A DNA stretch of 64,000 nucleotides from Chloroflexota bacterium (GTDB taxonomy: Bacteria; Chloroflexota; Anaerolineae; Anaerolineales; Villigracilaceae), in the NCBI GenBank assembly GCA_023459215.1, contig JAEWVF010000071.1, forward strand, positions 1 through 64,000, written 5' to 3'. The position numbers and the translations under genes are program-made. The notes beneath the pieces are model-generated. The model was not told where the DNA came from, did no database searches, and saw nothing but the letters and a program-made list of their open reading frames with translations. This document shows positions 9,127-17,664 of the stretch, piece by piece. Positions within the stretch are counted from its first letter, which is position 1. Every line of letters begins with the position of its first letter.

Positions 9127-10041
9127 TTATCCGGGCATAGAGAGTGTGCTGGCGGGAATCCAAATCCCTGCCTTGGTGATTCCTATTCCAAGGGCTTCGT
9201 CGATGTTTTGGGCGTAGAACTGCTTGATCCAGCCCAGTTCTGCGGGGCTCATTTTTTCGTAATCGAGTTCCACCTCGCGTCGGGTATAAAGGTGATCGTA
9301 AAGGATGGCCCGCAACTGGCCCAGTGACATGTAGGGGGAGGGGGCAACGCTAAAGTACAGGTCTTCCTCTCCGCTGGAGAGCAGGGGATAGTCGAAGGCG
9401 CTGAATTTGTCGAACCCTATGAAAAAATCCACCTTCTCGATATTTTCGCCGTAATATTTTGCTACGATGTCGCTCTTGTCGGGCAGCCTGCCCGTGCTTT
9501 GGTGGAATTCAACCGCGAATTCGCTCACGGTTTGGGTGGCGTCCGCGCCAAAAACGCCGATAAACAGGCGGTGTTTGTTATTCTGACGGGTTTGCTCGCT
9601 GGCCTGGTCGAACAGGTCGGACAGGTAGGCGTAGGGGGTTGGCCCCAGGAAGCGCCGGTGTTCGCCGTAGAAATGGACCCGCACTCCATACTCCATGTAG
9701 AAATCGACAAAGAGTGGGTGACTGGCCAGGCGGGCCAGTCCGTCTGCGCCGATGCGCTGTACATATTCATCGCCGCGCAGCAGCAGGTCGGGGCCGAATT
9801 CGGGCGTGAGCAAGGTATCGACTCCGTGGGCAAAGAAGAGCTTGTAGAGTTCGATATGGTTGCGGCTGGAAATATCCATATACGCCTGGATCGGGTCGCC
9901 CTGGACGCTGGCTGCGTGTTCCAGCACAAACCAGCGCCGGGTGCCGTTGATCGGGAAAACGCAGACCTTTGGCCCAGTCTGGCGCACCAGACTGGCAATC
10001 TCTGCGCTGCTAAGACGGAGAAACGCTTCTTTGGAAATCAT
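9127..10041 (-). CDS. Tuberculosinol/kolavelool synthase-like diterpene synthase (Rv3378c family)
   Basis: A 304-residue homologue of Rv3378c, a cis-prenyltransferase-fold enzyme that removes the diphosphate from the class II product to give a diterpene alcohol. From memory of Rv3378c, the conserved blocks are TGPKVCVFPINGTRRWF (22-38), GVFGADATQTV, YYGENIEKVDFFIGFDKFSA and YPLLSSGEEDLYFSVAPS. The start at 10041 forms an ATGA overlap (10038-10041) with the upstream glycosyltransferase gene. A longer frame opening at 10146 lies inside that gene and is not needed. One notable difference is Asn32 where I recall Asp in Rv3378c (PFDGTRR). Its tight pairing with the cyclase gene argues that the two act in sequence. 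Confidence 0.9.
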   Translation of the reverse strand: MISKEAFLRLSSAEIASLVRQTGPKVCVFPINGTRRWFVLEHAASVQGDPIQAYMDISSRNHIELYKLFFAHGVDTLLTPEFGPDLLLRGDEYVQRIGADGLARLASHPLFVDFYMEYGVRVHFYGEHRRFLGPTPYAYLSDLFDQASEQTRQNNKHRLFIGVFGADATQTVSEFAVEFHQSTGRLPDKSDIVAKYYGENIEKVDFFIGFDKFSAFDYPLLSSGEEDLYFSVAPSPYMSLGQLRAILYDHLYTRREVELDYEKMSPAELGWIKQFYAQNIDEALGIGITKAGIWIPASTLSMPG

Positions 10042-11348
10042 GCTTGGTTTTGTCCGGGGCGAACCAGGAGTAGTTTTTTCGTCAGGATGAAATAATAGAC
10101 CAGGATGACCAGCATGACGATTGGGATGTAAATGCTGTAATCCCACAGCAGGTAATAGTCATCAAGCATGGGCGCGCCAATCAGATAAAGGATAAGCCGC
10201 CATAAATCCAAAATGGCATACAGAATCGTGACAATCAGGACTGCCATCCGGCTAAAACGCTCTTCCAGGATGGACATCAGGTAGCCGAAAATGGCAATCG
10301 CCAGGAAGGCCTCCCATAGAATATCGAGCCAGAGAAAAACGCCCAGGTAGAGCGCCATGAACATCTCAAAGGCAACCACGGTGTGCTGGCGGGGCTGGAG
10401 TTCGGGGCCGAAGATGAAGCGCAGCGCGTTCCAGGCCAGGGGCAGGAGCAGCAGCCCTTTGACCAGGGTGGCAATCAACAGCGTAGTCGGCGATGCGCCC
10501 AGGATGAAGGCGAAAATCTGTTTGAGGGAGTGGTTGTACCCCATAAACCCGGAAGCAGCCTCCCGCCAGGGGAAATCCTGCCCGAGGCGGCCAAGCAGGG
10601 CGAAATAGTCGAGGTACTGCCCGCCGACATAATCAAAGCCGCCCGCCAGGAAGGTGACCAGCGCCAGGAACAGGTAGCCGGCCACGGTTCCCAGAATTAG
10701 TTTTGCGAAAAATGCATAGCGCCTGAAGAATAACGGGATAATCGCAGCGAACGCCCAGTGCGGCTTGCTGATCAGAATCAGGGCCAGCCAGAGCGCCGAC
10801 AGGGGCAGGTTTTCTTTCAGAATGGCCCTGAACAGCAATGTGCCGAGCAGGGCCATGAGAGTGTAAATGTTCAAATACAACAGGTCGTCCCAAAACGGCG
10901 AAAAGAGCAGCCAGACTGGCGCGGATAACACCAGGTACTTCGAGGCTTTTTCCAGTCCCCATTCGCGGAAAAGTTGACTCCATTGCGCAAACAACAGGTA
11001 AAAAGCAAAAATGTGCAGCGCCAGTTGAATGACGACGGTGATCTGTTTGGGTAAATAATAGAAAGGAACAAACAGCAGGGCAAAGATGGGCGGATAGGGG
11101 AAGTGGTACTCCAGGATTTCCAACGATTTCGGGTACAGGTCGGCTCGGCGGACAAAGTTTTGGGCGGCGTCCAGGTAAACTTGCAGGTCGATGCTGATCG
11201 AACTGGAAGATGGGTCAAAAGTCAGCGCCAACTGCATCAGCAGCCGCAAAACCGCCCAGACCAGCGCTGTCGAGAGCGCAACCCGGAACCATTTCAGGCT
11301 CTGCCAGCATTCCTTGAACAAGGCCAGGTTGATCGAGAATACATTCAT
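10038..11348 (-). CDS. GT87-like (DUF2029) membrane glycosyltransferase
   Basis: A 436-residue protein with about ten membrane segments and the GT-C pattern of GT87/DUF2029 polyprenyl-phosphate-mannose-dependent transferases. An Asp-containing first loop (SIDLQVYLDAAQNF, Asp54) is followed by YPPIFALLFVPFYYLP (85-100). Family members move a sugar from a lipid-phosphate carrier to an extracytoplasmic acceptor. In this operon the acceptor could be the diterpene alcohol or an envelope lipid. That is inference. The stop overlaps the start of the Rv3378c-like gene by ATGA, and the start lies five bases after the methyltransferase gene. Confidence 0.75.
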   Translation of the reverse strand: MNVFSINLALFKECWQSLKWFRVALSTALVWAVLRLLMQLALTFDPSSSSISIDLQVYLDAAQNFVRRADLYPKSLEILEYHFPYPPIFALLFVPFYYLPKQITVVIQLALHIFAFYLLFAQWSQLFREWGLEKASKYLVLSAPVWLLFSPFWDDLLYLNIYTLMALLGTLLFRAILKENLPLSALWLALILISKPHWAFAAIIPLFFRRYAFFAKLILGTVAGYLFLALVTFLAGGFDYVGGQYLDYFALLGRLGQDFPWREAASGFMGYNHSLKQIFAFILGASPTTLLIATLVKGLLLLPLAWNALRFIFGPELQPRQHTVVAFEMFMALYLGVFLWLDILWEAFLAIAIFGYLMSILEERFSRMAVLIVTILYAILDLWRLILYLIGAPMLDDYYLLWDYSIYIPIVMLVILVYYFILTKKLLLVRPGQNQA

Positions 11349-11353
11349 CGCGG

Positions 11354-11938
11354 CTAATCCCTTTTACGCAGTCCGGGCAAAAACTTGGGCACTCGCCGCA
11401 TGTAATCGCGGTAGCCGGGCAAGCTGGCCCCCAGCAGGGCTTCCTCCTGGTTGGCGGCGCGGCTGAAGTCCCAATAAACGTAGACCATTGCTATCAGCGT
11501 GGTCAGGGCTGGAGCCAGCAAAAAGATGCCTGTGCCCAGCATGAAAAAGGAAGTCACCAGCGGGTGTCGCACCAGCCCGTAGGGACCAGTGTCGATTACC
11601 TGGTGGTCAGCCTGCATTTCCACCCGTTCGGCGTAGAATTTTTTCAGGTGCAGGCGCGACCAGATGTGAATGACAAACGAGAGCAGGGTCACCACCAGCC
11701 CGATGATTTGCACACCCAATCCCCAGGCCTGGGCGGTGCTGAAGCCGATCATGGGTAAAAAAACGGGCTGAAGCACAACCATCAGCCCCAGCCCGGCAAC
11801 CAGCAGCGTATAATCCCATGCCCAGCCTTTTCCTGCCGCGCGCTCGCGGTCGTAACGCAACATGAAAAAGAAGTCCATGAAGAAAAAGGCAATCACCACA
11901 AGTCCCAGCACAATCGCTAACGGTATTCCTGAAATCAT
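11354..11938 (-). CDS. Isoprenylcysteine carboxylmethyltransferase-like membrane methyltransferase
   Basis: A 194-residue protein with four or five membrane helices and the ICMT/PEMT C-terminal SAM-binding signature: TGPYGLVRHP (117-126), the acidic pair EE near 165-166, and GYRDYMRRVPKFLPGL (175-190). Relatives methylate carboxylates, phospholipids or other lipid-soluble substrates at the membrane. Next to diterpene synthase genes it is a candidate for methylating the terpenoid or a derivative. The start overlaps the stop of the FemAB-like gene by four bases (ATGA). Confidence 0.85.
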   Translation of the reverse strand: MISGIPLAIVLGLVVIAFFFMDFFFMLRYDRERAAGKGWAWDYTLLVAGLGLMVVLQPVFLPMIGFSTAQAWGLGVQIIGLVVTLLSFVIHIWSRLHLKKFYAERVEMQADHQVIDTGPYGLVRHPLVTSFFMLGTGIFLLAPALTTLIAMVYVYWDFSRAANQEEALLGASLPGYRDYMRRVPKFLPGLRKRD

Positions 11939-12987
11939 TTTGCCATCCTGTCGACCAGTTTTTGCAGCCAGGGATTTGCCGAAGCCGCCATTACATAGTT
12001 GTTGTCTTCGGTTTGAAAACCCAGGCGTCTTTTGACATCATATGCGCCGCTGCCCAGGCGGGCAATGCGAACTTTGTGCTCAAAAGCCACGCGCAGGCTT
12101 TCGTAGAGCAGCGCAAAATACACATAGGGAACTTCTTCGGCCAAACCCAGGGCGGTATTGATTTGGGCGCCGTTATCGCGCAGCGAAAGTCCGCAGCCGA
12201 CCAGGCGTTGTCCAATCCGGGCTTCCAGCCAGGTGCCATCGGCCAGGGTCAGGTGTTCGAGCATGGCCTGCGTCCAGGGAACGGGGCTGGCGCTGTGCTT
12301 GCGCTCCACATTGCGGATTAACGCCAGGGCTTCCTCGACCGCCGCCACCCGGTTGCAGCGGCTGACGGTGATGCCCAACTCCTGCGCCTTGCGCTGGATG
12401 CGGCGGTAGTGGTAACGTTCCTCCTTGCCCAAGGCGGCCAGGTAGCTGTCAAAATCAGGCCACTCCAGCGCCAGGAAGGTGCCGGGTTCGTTGATCTGCA
12501 TTGCGCGGAATTGCGACGGCCAGCCGGGGGTGTTCCTCAGCGCTTCTTCAACGAAATCGAAGAACACAAAGGAGGTTTGCCGGGCATTTGCCTCGGCCAG
12601 GGCCGCTGCGCCAATCAAATTCAGCGCGGCTGGCCGGATTGCTTCATTGCCCAGCGCCAGCCCGGAGAGTCCGGCCAGCGGCGTGCGGCAGATGAAGAGC
12701 GGCCAGCGCCGAAAAGCAGCCTGGGTGATCGCGCGGATAAATTCAGGCTCGATGGGCAGCGGCTCGGAGCGAACTAGGTAAAACGCGGCCCGGGCAACCA
12801 ATTCGTTGTTATTAAAGATCAGGATGTAGTGCGGAGCACAATCCGCCATGACTTTTTCGGCATAGGCGTACCAGCGATAACTTTGGAATCCCTGGTCGCT
12901 GCCAAGCTGATCCCAAAGACCTGCCTCAATAGCGCCTATTTGGGAATAGGTTTTTAGGTGTAATTCGGCAAGGGTTGGCGCTGTCAT
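11935..12987 (-). CDS. FemAB/GNAT-like acyltransferase
   Basis: A 350-residue protein resembling the FemAB-like or peptidogalycan-biosynthesis group of the GNAT superfamily. Supporting segments are the helical linker YLAALGKEERYHYRRIQRKAQE (around 183-204), the strand-rich acceptor domain after it, and the C-terminal VRIARLGSGAYDVKRRLGF. Such proteins attach amino-acyl or acyl groups to amino groups on glycans or lipids. The substrate here is unknown. The coupled position in the diterpene operon suggests a tailoring step or an envelope-modification role. Confidence 0.6.
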   Translation of the reverse strand: MTAPTLAELHLKTYSQIGAIEAGLWDQLGSDQGFQSYRWYAYAEKVMADCAPHYILIFNNNELVARAAFYLVRSEPLPIEPEFIRAITQAAFRRWPLFICRTPLAGLSGLALGNEAIRPAALNLIGAAALAEANARQTSFVFFDFVEEALRNTPGWPSQFRAMQINEPGTFLALEWPDFDSYLAALGKEERYHYRRIQRKAQELGITVSRCNRVAAVEEALALIRNVERKHSASPVPWTQAMLEHLTLADGTWLEARIGQRLVGCGLSLRDNGAQINTALGLAEEVPYVYFALLYESLRVAFEHKVRIARLGSGAYDVKRRLGFQTEDNNYVMAASANPWLQKLVDRMAK

Positions 12988-13059
12988 CAGAAAAAATTCA
13001 CTGATTGTATTTTATAACCATACCTTCTCATTTTTGATGCCGAAAACCCAACAAAATTG

Positions 13060-13917
13060 TTATGACTCATTCTGAATTTCGAAAACCAGAACATTGTTTT
13101 CGCGGCGGGCATATTTTGCGCCGCAGGCCTGGCAATGCGCTTCGCCGGGATGGATTTGCCAATCGGTTTTTCCGCAGGCCTTACAGCGTAGCAGCCCGAA
13201 CAGTTCATGCTGCGCTGCGGGCGGAGCGCTGCCGGGCTTTTGGGCGAAGACCCGGTCGAAATACTTCCACCAGACTGAGATTTGCACCTGCTCGAACCCG
13301 GAATTTTTAAGCAGGCTGCTGAAATCTGCGCTGCTGCGGATTTTATCCTTTCGGCCCGATGCCTCTGTCCCGCGCGAGGTGACCAGCAACCCGCCCGGCC
13401 GCAGAACGCGCCACAGTTCGGCCAGCGGGCTTTCCATTTCGGGCATGACTTCGAGCGCTTCCAGGCAGCAGACCGCATCAAAACTCTCATCGGGAAAAGG
13501 CAGCGGCAGGGTCAGGTATTGCACCAGGTCGACCCGTTCGCGGTGCGTGGCCAGTTTTTGCGCGGCCAAATCGAGCATTTTTGGCGAAATATCCATGGCG
13601 ATGATTCGGCCTGCAAACCCTGGCTGACGGAAGAGTACCGACCCCAGGCGTCCGGTGCCGGTGGCCAGATCAAGGAGAAATGGCTCGGGGATGTCTGTCA
13701 GCCGCTCCAGGATGGGCCGGGCCAGCATGGTTTCGTCTTCGGCCTGGCTGGCTTGTTTGCCTTTGTCGTAATCTGCCGCCCAGCGGTCGTACAGCCAGCG
13801 TTGCAGGCGCGGCCCGAGGCGCATGCCTTCATAGAAATAGATTTCCCGGTCGATGAAGTAATACAAAGCGCCCAGCAGCAGGAGGAATGCGACAACGATG
13901 ACGATTTCCATGGACAT
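13060..13917 (-). CDS. Membrane-anchored SAM methyltransferase with C-terminal zinc ribbon
   Basis: A 285-residue class I methyltransferase. Residues 3-21 form one membrane helix that anchors it. The SAM motif I is LLDLATGTGR (81-90), the acidic ribose contact is MDIS (108-111), and motif IV/post-IV elements follow (AVCCLEALEVMP, WRVLRPGGLLV). A C-terminal zinc ribbon has Cys245, Cys248, Cys262 and Cys265. The combination of anchor, Ubie-like methyltransferase and ribbon is unusual. It starts three bases after the MFS stop, so it belongs to the same transcript, and may act on a lipophilic product of the operon. Confidence 0.85.
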   Translation of the reverse strand: MSMEIVIVVAFLLLLGALYYFIDREIYFYEGMRLGPRLQRWLYDRWAADYDKGKQASQAEDETMLARPILERLTDIPEPFLLDLATGTGRLGSVLFRQPGFAGRIIAMDISPKMLDLAAQKLATHRERVDLVQYLTLPLPFPDESFDAVCCLEALEVMPEMESPLAELWRVLRPGGLLVTSRGTEASGRKDKIRSSADFSSLLKNSGFEQVQISVWWKYFDRVFAQKPGSAPPAAQHELFGLLRCKACGKTDWQIHPGEAHCQACGAKYARRENNVLVFEIQNES

Positions 13918-13920
13918 GGT

Positions 13921-15144
13921 TTATGCTCCCAATTCTGGATGCAGCACCTCGACCTCGCGCGTGGAGCGAAATGCGTATCCTGAAAGAAAAATAAAACTTC
14001 CCGCCAGCCCGGCCAGGATCAGCAGCGGGGCGATTCCGCTGATGGATTCCGCCAACGGCCCGGAAACCAAAATCCCCAGCAGGTACGGGATTTGCACCAG
14101 GAGCTGGCGCGCCGAAAACACCCGCCCCTGCACATCGGCCTCGACCCGCGCTTGCCAGATGGCCAGGTTGTTGCCTTCGACCATCGGCTCAAAAAAAGCG
14201 AAAAAAAAGCTCCCCGCCGCCCAGAGCAGGAAACTTGTCCCCAGCCCGAGCCAGGTGATACCCAGCAGGCAGGCCCCGGCCCCGCCCAGAAAGACAGCGT
14301 GGACGCGGCGCTGCGGGCCGCCCCAAACGCTGAGCACGATTCCGCCGCTGATGCCGCCCACCGCCCCCAGCGATTGAACCGCAGCCAGGACGCCCTCATC
14401 GTTGCCGGTCTGGCTCAAAATCAGCGGCGCGACCAGGGTCGCGCCAATCGCCAGGAAGAAATTGGCCAAAATGAACAGCGCTGCCAGGCTGCGTAAGCCG
14501 GTTTTGGCGTAAATGTATTGGAAGCCGAACTGCATTTCCCGCCATAGGCTGCCGCGGCTGGCCTGACCTGCCGGGCTTGTTTCCGGCTGGGGGATGCGCG
14601 CCCAGGCCAGGGTCGCCAGCGCCAGGCCGAAGGTTGCCAGGTCGATCAGCATAATGCCCTGCATCCCGATCCGATCCAGCAGCGCCGCGGCAAACACCGG
14701 GGCGAGGATGCCGGAAAGGGCCGGGGATAATCCCAACATGCCCTGGGCGCGGCCAAACTGTTCCTTGGGCAGGAGAGTGGTCACGGCTGCCATGTAGGCC
14801 GGATACTGGAAGGCGGTAAAGAAGCCCGCCAGCGCGCTGATAATGTAAATATGCCAGAGTTGTAATTGCCCGGCGCTAAAAAGGATTAAGATGAAAAGGG
14901 TACCAACGGCTGTTGCCGAATCGCTCAGGGCCATCACTGTTTTGCGGTTCCAGCGATCCACAAAAACCCCGGCCAGCGGCGTGAAAAGCACGGTCGGCAG
15001 GAACGCAAAAAAACTGACCGTTGAGAGCGCCGAAGGTTGTCCGCTGGCCTGCCAGGCCCAGATGGTCAACGCAAACCAGGTCATCCCGCTGCCGAGAATC
15101 GACACGGTTTGTCCCAGCCATACGGCAACGAAGGATTTGGACAT
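13921..15144 (-). CDS. MFS transporter, first gene of the diterpene operon
   Basis: A 407-residue major facilitator protein of the MFS_3/EntS-like exporter type with about twelve membrane helices. The motif A loop GVFVDRWNRKTVMALSD lies between helices 2 and 3 (about 59-75). Relatives export siderophores, drugs and small hydrophobic molecules, so it is a plausible exporter for the operon's product. A -10-like TACAAT is only six bases before the ATG, with no ribosome binding site, suggesting a leaderless transcript. Confidence 0.9.
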   Translation of the reverse strand: MSKSFVAVWLGQTVSILGSGMTWFALTIWAWQASGQPSALSTVSFFAFLPTVLFTPLAGVFVDRWNRKTVMALSDSATAVGTLFILILFSAGQLQLWHIYIISALAGFFTAFQYPAYMAAVTTLLPKEQFGRAQGMLGLSPALSGILAPVFAAALLDRIGMQGIMLIDLATFGLALATLAWARIPQPETSPAGQASRGSLWREMQFGFQYIYAKTGLRSLAALFILANFFLAIGATLVAPLILSQTGNDEGVLAAVQSLGAVGGISGGIVLSVWGGPQRRVHAVFLGGAGACLLGITWLGLGTSFLLWAAGSFFFAFFEPMVEGNNLAIWQARVEADVQGRVFSARQLLVQIPYLLGILVSGPLAESISGIAPLLILAGLAGSFIFLSGYAFRSTREVEVLHPELGA

Positions 15145-15150
15145 GCCTGG

Positions 15151-15156
15151 ATTGTA
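15151..15156 (-). promoter_or_regulatory. -10 box for a leaderless diterpene operon transcript
   Basis: TACAAT on the minus strand is separated from the MFS start codon by six bases. No clear -35 box is seen. Its geometry matches five other genes in this window. Confidence 0.5.
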
Positions 15157-15231
15157 TCACCAAGGGATTCTTTGCCGCGTTAAGTCCATGAATTTTGCCT
15201 TTTTAATCGAATTCTCATTGTGTTTTCGCTA

Positions 15232-15260
15232 TTGTCAAGCCCGCAATATACATTTATAAT
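15232..15260 (+). promoter_or_regulatory. Sigma-70-type promoter of the S1 gene
   Basis: TTGTCA (15232-15237), a 17-base spacer and a perfect TATAAT (15255-15260) precede the S1-domain gene. Its ribosome binding site (TGGAG) follows at 15281. Confidence 0.8.
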
Positions 15261-15295
15261 CAGCCCCAATCTCTTTGTACTGGAGCAATTTCTTT

Positions 15296-16525
15296 ATGAT
15301 GGAACAATACAATGCCCCTATGGGCAACGGGGGCAGTGAAGAACTGATTCCCGATAGCAATGGCGCGATGGAAAGCATGGAAGCTTTGATGCAGTCCGAT
15401 ACCGGGCTTGAGTTTCCCAGCCAGGGCGAAATTCGGACAGGCGTCATTGCCAGCATTTCTCCTTCCCAGATCCTTGTCAGCGTTGGCGCAAAGTCTGAAG
15501 GCGTCATCACTGGCCGCGAACTGGACCAGATCCCTTCATTGGAACGCGATGCGTTCAAAGTAGGCCAGGAAATTCCTGTCTACGTCATCAATCCTGAAGA
15601 CCAGTATGGCAATGTGGTCTTGTCCTATGTCCGCGCTCGCGAAGCCATGGGCTGGGAAGTTGTCGAAAAGATGCAGGAGAGCGGCGAAACCTTTGAAGGT
15701 CTCGTGGAGGGATACAACAAGGGTGGCTTGATTGTTCTCGTGCATGGCCTGCGTGGTTTTGTGCCCGCCTCCCAGATTGGCATGGCACGCCGCACCCACG
15801 TTCAGGGCGATACCCCCGACCGCTGGGCCAAGCAGATTGGCGAAACCATCAGCGTTCGCATCATCGAAGTTGACCGGGCCCGCCGCCGTTTGATCCTTTC
15901 GGAGCGCTCGGCCAATCCCGAAACCCGCCAGTCGATCAAAGAGCGCGTTATTGACGAACTCGAAGAAGGCAAGGTTTACACCGGTCGTGTTACCAGCGTT
16001 GCCGATTTCGGCGCGTTTGTTAACATCAATGGCGCGGATGGCCTCGTTCACCTTTCCGAGGTTTCCTGGGAACGCGTCCAGCACCCTGGCGAAGTTCTCA
16101 AGGTTGGCGACGAAGTTAAGGTCAAGATTATCAGCATCGACCGCGAGAAGAAGCGCATCGGTCTGTCGATCAAGGCCCTGCAAGAAGACCCCTGGCAGGA
16201 CAAGGTTGGCGGCTTCAAGGTTGGTCAGTTGACCGAGGGTGTCATCACCCGCCTGACCAAGTTTGGCGCTTTTGCCCGCCTCGAAGGCGATATCGAAGGC
16301 TTGATCCACATTTCCGAGCTTTCCGAAAACCGCATCAACCATCCCAAGGAAGCCGTCAAGGAAGGCGACAGCCTGACCTTGCGCGTCATCCGCATCGACT
16401 CTGACCAGCGCCGCATCGGTCTGAGCCTTCGCAAAGTAGATTCAGCCGCTTACACCGACCTCGATATGAAGTCGTTGACCGCCGAACTCGATGAAGAATT
16501 TGGCGACGAAGAGGCTGAAGGCTAA
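15296..16525 (+). CDS. rpsA: S1-domain protein, ribosomal protein S1 homologue
   Basis: A 409-residue RNA-binding protein with four S1 OB-fold repeats, each opening with a G-x-V-x-x-I/V pattern: about residues 42-110, 128-195, 213-282 and 297-366. The third and fourth are the best matches (VADFGAFVNINGADGLVHLSE and TKFGAFARLEGDIEGLIHISE). Four-repeat forms are usual outside Proteobacteria, where S1 has six. It probably helps mRNA bind the ribosome. The start is one of two adjacent ATGs (15296 or 15299) after TGGAGC. A strong promoter lies upstream and a terminator downstream. Confidence 0.92.
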   Translation: MMEQYNAPMGNGGSEELIPDSNGAMESMEALMQSDTGLEFPSQGEIRTGVIASISPSQILVSVGAKSEGVITGRELDQIPSLERDAFKVGQEIPVYVINPEDQYGNVVLSYVRAREAMGWEVVEKMQESGETFEGLVEGYNKGGLIVLVHGLRGFVPASQIGMARRTHVQGDTPDRWAKQIGETISVRIIEVDRARRRLILSERSANPETRQSIKERVIDELEEGKVYTGRVTSVADFGAFVNINGADGLVHLSEVSWERVQHPGEVLKVGDEVKVKIISIDREKKRIGLSIKALQEDPWQDKVGGFKVGQLTEGVITRLTKFGAFARLEGDIEGLIHISELSENRINHPKEAVKEGDSLTLRVIRIDSDQRRIGLSLRKVDSAAYTDLDMKSLTAELDEEFGDEEAEG

Positions 16526-16543
16526 ACCGGAGCCAAATAGCAG

Positions 16544-16568
16544 GAGCGCACCCCCGGGTGCGCTCTTT
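16544..16568 (+). terminator. Rho-independent terminator after the S1 gene
   Basis: GAGCGCACC (16544-16552) pairs with GGTGCGCTC (16557-16565), followed by TTTCTTT. It ends eleven bases before the next start codon, so the dipeptidase is read from readthrough or from a promoter overlapping the hairpin. Confidence 0.85.
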
Positions 16569-16578
16569 CTTTATTGAG

Positions 16579-17664
16579 ATGAAACCACTTATTATCGATG
16601 CCCACCAGGACCTGGCCTGGAACATGCTCACCTTCGGGCGGGATTACAGCCTGTCCGCGCTGGAGACACGCCGGCGCGAGATGGGCACGCCGACGGTTCA
16701 GCGCAATGACGATACCCTGCTCGGCTGGCCAGAATACCAGCAGGGCCGGGTTGCGGTCATTTTTGCCACTCTTTTTGCGGCCCCGACCAGGGCCAGCGAG
16801 GGCGAATGGGACCTGTCAACTTACGCCAACGTTGAGCAGGCCCACCTCCTTTATAAAAAGCAGGTGGATATCTATCGCCAGCTTTTTGAGCGTCATCCGG
16901 ATAAATTTGTTCCACTGCGCTCGGCCCGTAACCTGGCCGCCGTACTCGCGGATTGGGACAACCCTGAAAAGCCTGCCCCCACCGGACTGGTGACTCTGAT
17001 GGAGGGCGCGGACGGCATCCGCAGCCTCGACGAATTGGATGAGTGGTGGGAGGCCGGGGTACGCATCATCGGCCCGGCCTGGAAAGCTACCCGCTTTTGC
17101 GGCGGCACGGGCGAACCTGGCCCGCTGACGCCGGAAGGCTACTCCTTGCTGGCGGCCATGGCCGAGCGAGGCTTCAGCCTCGATATTAGTCACATGGCCT
17201 GGGAATCTGCCTTACAGGCTCTCGACTCTTATGAAGGCCACCTGATTGCCAGCCATGCCAACCCGTTGAAAATGGTCAGGAACGGTTCCGGCAACCGTTT
17301 CCTGAGCGATGAAATTATCGACCGTTTGCTTGAACGTGATGGTATTATTGGGATTGTTCCGTTCAATCGTTTTCTCGACCAAACCTGGCAGCGCTCGGAT
17401 TCGCGCAGCGCCTGCCCGCTAGACAGGATTGTTGCCCATATCGATTACATTTGCCAGCGCGCTGGCGATGCTTTTCATGTGGGCTTTGGCACCGATTTCG
17501 ATGGCGGCTTTGGTTTGCAGCGCGTTCCAGATGGCATCGACACAATCGCCGACCTGCAAAAGCTAACGCCTTTACTGGGCGATCGCGGTTATTCAGAGAA
17601 AGACATTCGCTCGATCTTCGGCCTTAACTGGCAAAATTTCTTGCAAAAGAGCTTACCTGCATGA
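16579..17664 (+). CDS. Membrane dipeptidase family (M19) peptidase
   Basis: A 361-residue zinc-dependent dipeptidase of family M19. Metal-binding segments include DAHQDLAW (His9, Asp11), the bridging-Glu region TLMEGADG, LDISHMAW, IASHAN and FGTDFDGGFG. The C-terminal NWQNFLQ corresponds to the GxNxLR end of the family. No signal peptide is visible. The ATG at 16579 gives a typical MKPLIIDAHQD opening. A GTG seven codons earlier would start inside the terminator. It is coupled by an ATGA overlap to the next gene. Confidence 0.92.
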   Translation: MKPLIIDAHQDLAWNMLTFGRDYSLSALETRRREMGTPTVQRNDDTLLGWPEYQQGRVAVIFATLFAAPTRASEGEWDLSTYANVEQAHLLYKKQVDIYRQLFERHPDKFVPLRSARNLAAVLADWDNPEKPAPTGLVTLMEGADGIRSLDELDEWWEAGVRIIGPAWKATRFCGGTGEPGPLTPEGYSLLAAMAERGFSLDISHMAWESALQALDSYEGHLIASHANPLKMVRNGSGNRFLSDEIIDRLLERDGIIGIVPFNRFLDQTWQRSDSRSACPLDRIVAHIDYICQRAGDAFHVGFGTDFDGGFGLQRVPDGIDTIADLQKLTPLLGDRGYSEKDIRSIFGLNWQNFLQKSLPA

